Assembly (NCBI GenBank): GCA_015680905.1
Contig: CM027378.1
Coordinates: 54,523,501-54,587,500 of the forward strand
Direction: 5' to 3'
DNA: 64,000 bases
Source: Coptis chinensis
Taxonomy: Eukaryota; Streptophyta; Magnoliopsida; Ranunculales; Ranunculaceae
This document shows positions 62,560 through 64,000 of the stretch, piece by piece (the stretch's first letter is position 1; every line of letters starts with the position of its first letter). The notes beneath the pieces are model-generated. The model made no database searches and was not told where the DNA came from. It saw only the letters and a program-made list of their open reading frames with translations. Made by a program: the position numbers and the translations under genes.

Positions 62560-64000
62560 CACTAGTACAAAAAAGGGTTTTTGTGACTATTTTAAAATGT
62601 TATTTGTGATTGTTATGTTCAAAATGGTCACAAATGGCAGAAAAGGGTTTTTGTGACTGTTTTAAAAAGTTTTTGGACGTGCGTTTTCAAAACGGTCACA
62701 AATGGTTTTTTTTTCTAAAGAAAGTGTATGAGAACTATTTGTGACTATTTCACTAAAATAGTTATATGTTCTTAGACTTTATGTGACAGTCATTAGAAGA
62801 CTAAATTTTAATTTTTTAGTCCCGCCCTACAACTGCCCTAAAAAACTACTTCAAAGCCCACGTCTAGTCTCCCAACCAGCTTTCTTCAAATACTTGCAGG
62901 TTCGTGCCTCTAAGAAATGCTTCACAAAAAAGGAAAAAATATAAGAAAAAAAAAACAAAATGAATCGCACGATCTCTCATGACTCTTTCTTCACTTCTGG
63001 CCGATTAGGATTATTTTCCAAATACCAAGCGGCAAACTAATTTCACTTCCCACCTATTTATTTTTGGAAAATTAAGAAAATAACCAAAAAAAACCCTTAA
63101 GCTAACTGTTTGTCTTGTCTTACTCACTCAACCAAATACAAATTCACTCCTTTGTAGTGGTTTTAAAATAAAGATTTGATTTCATTTATACTAATTTTTT
63201 GTTTCGGTGATTTTGTACGTTGTTTTGTAACATTTTTTTCAGAGTACCTCTACTGTATTCACTAATCTTTATCAGCGGATTTTGAAAGGAGTCGCGGAGG
63301 AAGAAGCAAGGCAAACAGGTTTAGAGCTCTCTGTCTTTCTCACTCTCCCCTTTTAATATCCATTAATTGTTTTTCAATTTCAATAATATAGCATGCTTGG
63401 GTTGTTAGGGTTTAGAATTGTGGTTTCAAGGGTTTAATTTCCGATAAAAATGGTATATTTTAAATTCCACGTTGCTATACAAATTACATTTTTTTTTTCA
63501 ACTTCCAAATTTCTCTTCACATCAATTTGGGTATTTCCAGTTCTCTTTACTGGTTTAAACATAGTATGGGTTTGTTTCAGTTTTTAAATGATTGAATTGA
63601 TTTCCTTTTAGTTTAAGCATAGTATGGGTTTGTATCTGTTAATTGTGGGAACAGTTGATTTCGCTATGGACTGAACTGATTTCAATGAATCGTCCTTTCT
63701 CGTTTTTTATTGTAAGCAAAAGTAATTTCCTTTGTTAATAGGTCATGGATCAATTTTACTGCTTTCAATTACCACTATATATTTTTGTTTTGGGTTTTGC
63801 AGTGTTAAAACTTACTACTTTCGAGATACCCCAGTATTTAAGAACACCTACAACTCCCTGGTTTATTAGATTCTTTGTAATGGGTCATAATTGTTTAAGT
63901 CTCAATTACCCTCAAGTTGTTGCTTCAGGTGGGCATGAATTCATTTTATGAAATCCAACACTTTTTAGTTCAGTAAATGGTAATCAAAACTTGAGGAACT
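62560..64000 (+). mobile_element. E, left end of another CACTA transposon, running out of the window
   Basis: CACTAGTACAAAAAAGGG starts at 62560, followed by subterminal repeats. GGGTTTTTGTGACT occurs twice (about 62574 and 62645) and GGTCACAAATGG twice (about 62625 and 62691), in head-to-tail units of roughly 70 bases. A possible untranslated exon with a CAG/GTTTAG donor lies near 63250-63320. The only longer frame (63745-63951) is not recognised. The TIR differs from D, so it is another family. Confidence 0.65.

Noticed and set aside
63745-63951. 68-residue plus-strand ORF (MDQFYCFQLP...) in CACTA E
   Set aside because: No similarity to transposase motifs. It could be read-through of an intron and is too close to the window edge to judge.

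Overview
The window is a repeat-dense stretch of a plant nuclear genome, most likely a eudicot. It is AT-rich, and every recognisable coding piece belongs to a transposable element. The Athila and Tat lineages of Ty3/gypsy seen here are plant-specific, and the Athila elements carry tRNA-Asp primer sites. I see no intact host gene, rRNA gene, tRNA gene or CRISPR array. In this annotation the Athila elements are called A1-A4, B1 and B2, the Tat element C, the copia solo LTR S, the CACTA transposons D and E, and the two LINE-type pieces L1 and L2.

Left and centre (1-41876): two Athila elements, B1 and B2, lie head to tail on the plus strand and share one middle LTR (LTR - B1 - LTR - B2 - LTR). 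The left LTR of B1 starts about 29 bases before the window. It has been opened by two nested minus-strand Athila elements, A1 (58-10554, target duplication GTCAT) and A2 (11420-23814, target duplication TTGCC). A1 and A2 carry gag, protease and envelope-like ORFs but no reverse transcriptase or integrase. B1 has a full gag-pol order. B2 has gag and protease followed by a coiled-coil and zinc-knuckle segment where pol would be. The middle LTR holds a copia-type solo LTR (33753-35016), and the right LTR is cut short at a fragment of an A-type LTR (41877-42570).

Right (42571-64000): the 3' part of a Tat-lineage element, C, has RT, RNase H, archaeal-type RNase H and integrase on the plus strand. 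An antisense, probably intron-bearing gene follows, then a 550-base 3' LTR ending at 47958. Next comes a third minus-strand Athila copy, A3 (47959 to about 61411), split by a 9.0-kb CACTA transposon D (51211-60229, target duplication GGA). D itself contains a MULE-type MITE, transposase fragments, an L1-type LINE piece, a second CACTA left end and a three-exon ORF I do not recognise. Another CACTA begins at 62560 and runs out of the window.

The clearest undescribed-looking signals are small structures repeated across elements. A stem-loop with an AGGA loop and changing stems sits just before the polypurine tracts. A roughly 30-base motif recurs two or three times downstream of pol in both the A and B families. 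A CpG-rich leader module precedes both gag and the envelope-like ORFs of the A family. All retroelement genes here are broken fossils. Identities given in percent are by-eye impressions, not computed values.
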